Shown in pieces: positions 63,001-64,000 of a stretch of DNA of 64,000 nt (positions are counted from its first letter, which is position 1; each line of letters starts with the position of its first letter). Made by a program: the position numbers and the translations under genes. The stretch is from Sipunculus nudus (taxonomy: Eukaryota; Annelida; Sipuncula; Golfingiida; Sipunculidae), in the NCBI GenBank assembly GCA_026874595.1, contig CM049313.1:48099659-48163658 (forward strand), given 5' to 3'. The notes beneath the pieces were generated by a model, which searched no databases, was not told the origin of the DNA, and saw only the letters and a program-made list of their open reading frames with translations.

Positions 63001-64000
63001 CCAGCCTGGACTGAAGCAGCATGAAGGTTTTAATTATTGCAACAAAATGATGAAAAAATGAAATAACAGTGTTTTAAAATGGAAAGTGTTATCGGCTGAT
63101 TGAGTCTAGTACCTGTGAATGCTAATGATGCATAGAAACATAAGCACCACAAGGTACTGGGGTTAATCGCCGAAGTTTCATCTATAATATCGTCTACTAA
63201 CTGTAATGATGGTATCAAATAAGACCTGAGACGGTATTTTTTCTTCGGACATTATGTGGCAGTTATCTTGTGGAGTCCGTTATCACTGGAGCATTTTTCA
63301 ATTAACATTTAGGGGTACTACAGTATGATTGCTTCAATCAAACTTAAAATGAAGCAGCATGAAGGTTTTAATAAATGTAACAAAATGATGAAAAAATAAA
63401 ATTACAATGTTTTAAGATCGAAAGCCTTATCGGCTGATTGAGTCTAGTACCTGTGAATGCTAATGATGCATAGAAACATAAGCACCACAAGGTACTGGGT
63501 TAATCGCCAAAGTTTCAACTGTTTAAGCGCATTCCGACTATAATGGTGGTTTCAAATCGGAACCCAGACATAATTTCTATCGAAGCCTTTTTTGGCACTT
63601 ATTTCTTGGAGCCCGAAGCCACGGTTGTACTTTCAACTAGCACCTAGTGGTACAACAGTAAGATTACTTCAATCAAGCCTGAAATTAAGCAGCATGGACA
63701 TTTTATTAATGTATAAAACAAATAAATAACTAAAATTACAATGTTTTAAGATCGAAAGTGTTATCGGCTGATTGAGTCTAGTACCTGTGAATGCTAATGA
63801 TGCATAGTAACATAAGCACCACAAGGTACTGGGTTAATCGCCGAAGTTTCAACTGTTTAAGCACATTCCGACTATAATGATGGTTTCAAATCGGAACCCA
63901 GACATAATTTCTATCGAAGCCTTTTGTGGCACTTATTTCGTGGAGCCCGAAGCCACGGTTGTACTTTCAACTAGCACCTACTGGTACAACAGTAAGATTA
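60041..64000. repeat. Region 14: A-B-C-F-B-C-A-B-B-C-A-A, right edge
   Basis: Monomer starts: A 60041; B 60375; C 60713; F 61049; B 61384; C 61722; A 62060; B 62394; B 62732; C 63071; A 63409; A 63743 (cut by the window end). From about 62700 on it repeats 59000-60300 at offset 3702, which is 11 monomers. The right edge is inside an A core, so the array continues beyond the window. This copy has private changes such as AAATAGCACTTAGG at 62623. Confidence 0.87.

Larger units (their letters stand above)
1..64000. repeat. Satellite DNA array, ~336-bp monomer, higher-order organised
   Basis: The whole window is a head-to-tail array of about 193 monomers in one orientation. I marked each monomer from the GTTTTAAGAT motif and measured successive spacings, mostly 334, 335, 336, 338 or 339 bp. 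Every monomer shares a head containing TTATCGGCTGATT, AGTACCTGTG, GCTAATGATGCATAG and TAATCGCCGAAG. It then has one of six core types (A-F) and a tail ending in an A-rich stretch before ACAATG or ACAGTG. Larger multi-monomer blocks recur with near identity. There is no unique sequence and no transposon ends. A eukaryotic heterochromatic satellite is the only reading that fits; the exact chromosomal position and species cannot be seen from the sequence. Confidence 0.97.

Noticed and set aside
1-64000. CENP-B box (TTCG, four bases, A, two bases, CGGG, and its reverse complement)
   Set aside because: I checked the TTCG and CCCG positions of each family. TTTCGTGGAGCCCG in A comes closest in appearance but has the wrong spacing and lacks CGGG. 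No match was found.
1-64000. CRISPR array
   Set aside because: The period is ~336 bp with no unique spacers; the variable cores fall into six repeated families rather than unique sequences.
1-64000. Transposon terminal repeats, telomere repeat, tRNA or rRNA genes
   Set aside because: None of these signatures was seen in either strand; all sequence is accounted for by monomers.

Overview
This window is one uninterrupted block of satellite DNA. From base 1 to base 64000 it consists of about 193 tandem monomers, all in the same direct orientation. Nearly all full-length monomers are 334-341 bp; the exceptions are deleted or chimeric forms of 231, 289, 319, 322 and 411 bp. I found no protein-coding gene, tRNA, rRNA, CRISPR array, intact transposon or unique flanking sequence. 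The short open frames on both strands are by-products of the repeat. They recur only because the monomer recurs, they span monomer junctions, and their starts appear or vanish with single-base variants. Tandem monomers of about 336 bp in multi-monomer higher-order repeats (HORs) indicate a eukaryotic nuclear genome, probably a centromeric, pericentromeric or subtelomeric heterochromatin block. I do not recognise the satellite and cannot name the species. The sequence is AT-rich (G+C 30% and 42% in two lines I counted). CpG sites remain common in the conserved parts, which is mild evidence against a heavily CpG-methylated germline.

Each monomer has a conserved head (about the first 110 bp, starting here at GTTTTAAGAT), a family-specific core, and a tail that contains a dyad (CTGCTTCA / TGAAGCAG). 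Core sequence defines families A (334-335 bp), B (338-339), C (336-338), D (336), E (full length only near the left end; elsewhere a fixed 120-bp deletion form, 'Et') and F (335-336). There are also recurrent chimeras: B/A (335 bp) and C/D (411 bp).

Layout: 1-3416 is a divergent mosaic with full-length E and several unique chimeras. From 3417 to about 53300 the array is built from shuffled multi-monomer blocks, most containing a D-Et or C/D-Et module (ten copies). Nested duplications include +3253, +7354, +9594, +8364, +10600, +7582 and +4931 bp copies, a 1346-bp B-B-A-A tandem, a 1008-bp F-B/A-B tandem, and a 3247-bp ten-monomer tandem. From 53305 to 60040 there is a second, different ten-monomer tandem (3368 bp, C-B-C-A-B-A-B-B-C-A). 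The final 4 kb is a related 11-monomer order. No D or E monomer occurs after 51969.

The units do not work together as genes. The pattern is that expected from repeated unequal exchange and gene conversion at several scales, with exchange points that map repeatedly to the conserved head. The most interesting content is this nested HOR architecture, the conserved dyads, and the apparent origin of the monomer as a dimer of two roughly 168-bp halves. Coordinates of monomer starts were counted by hand and may be off by a base or two.
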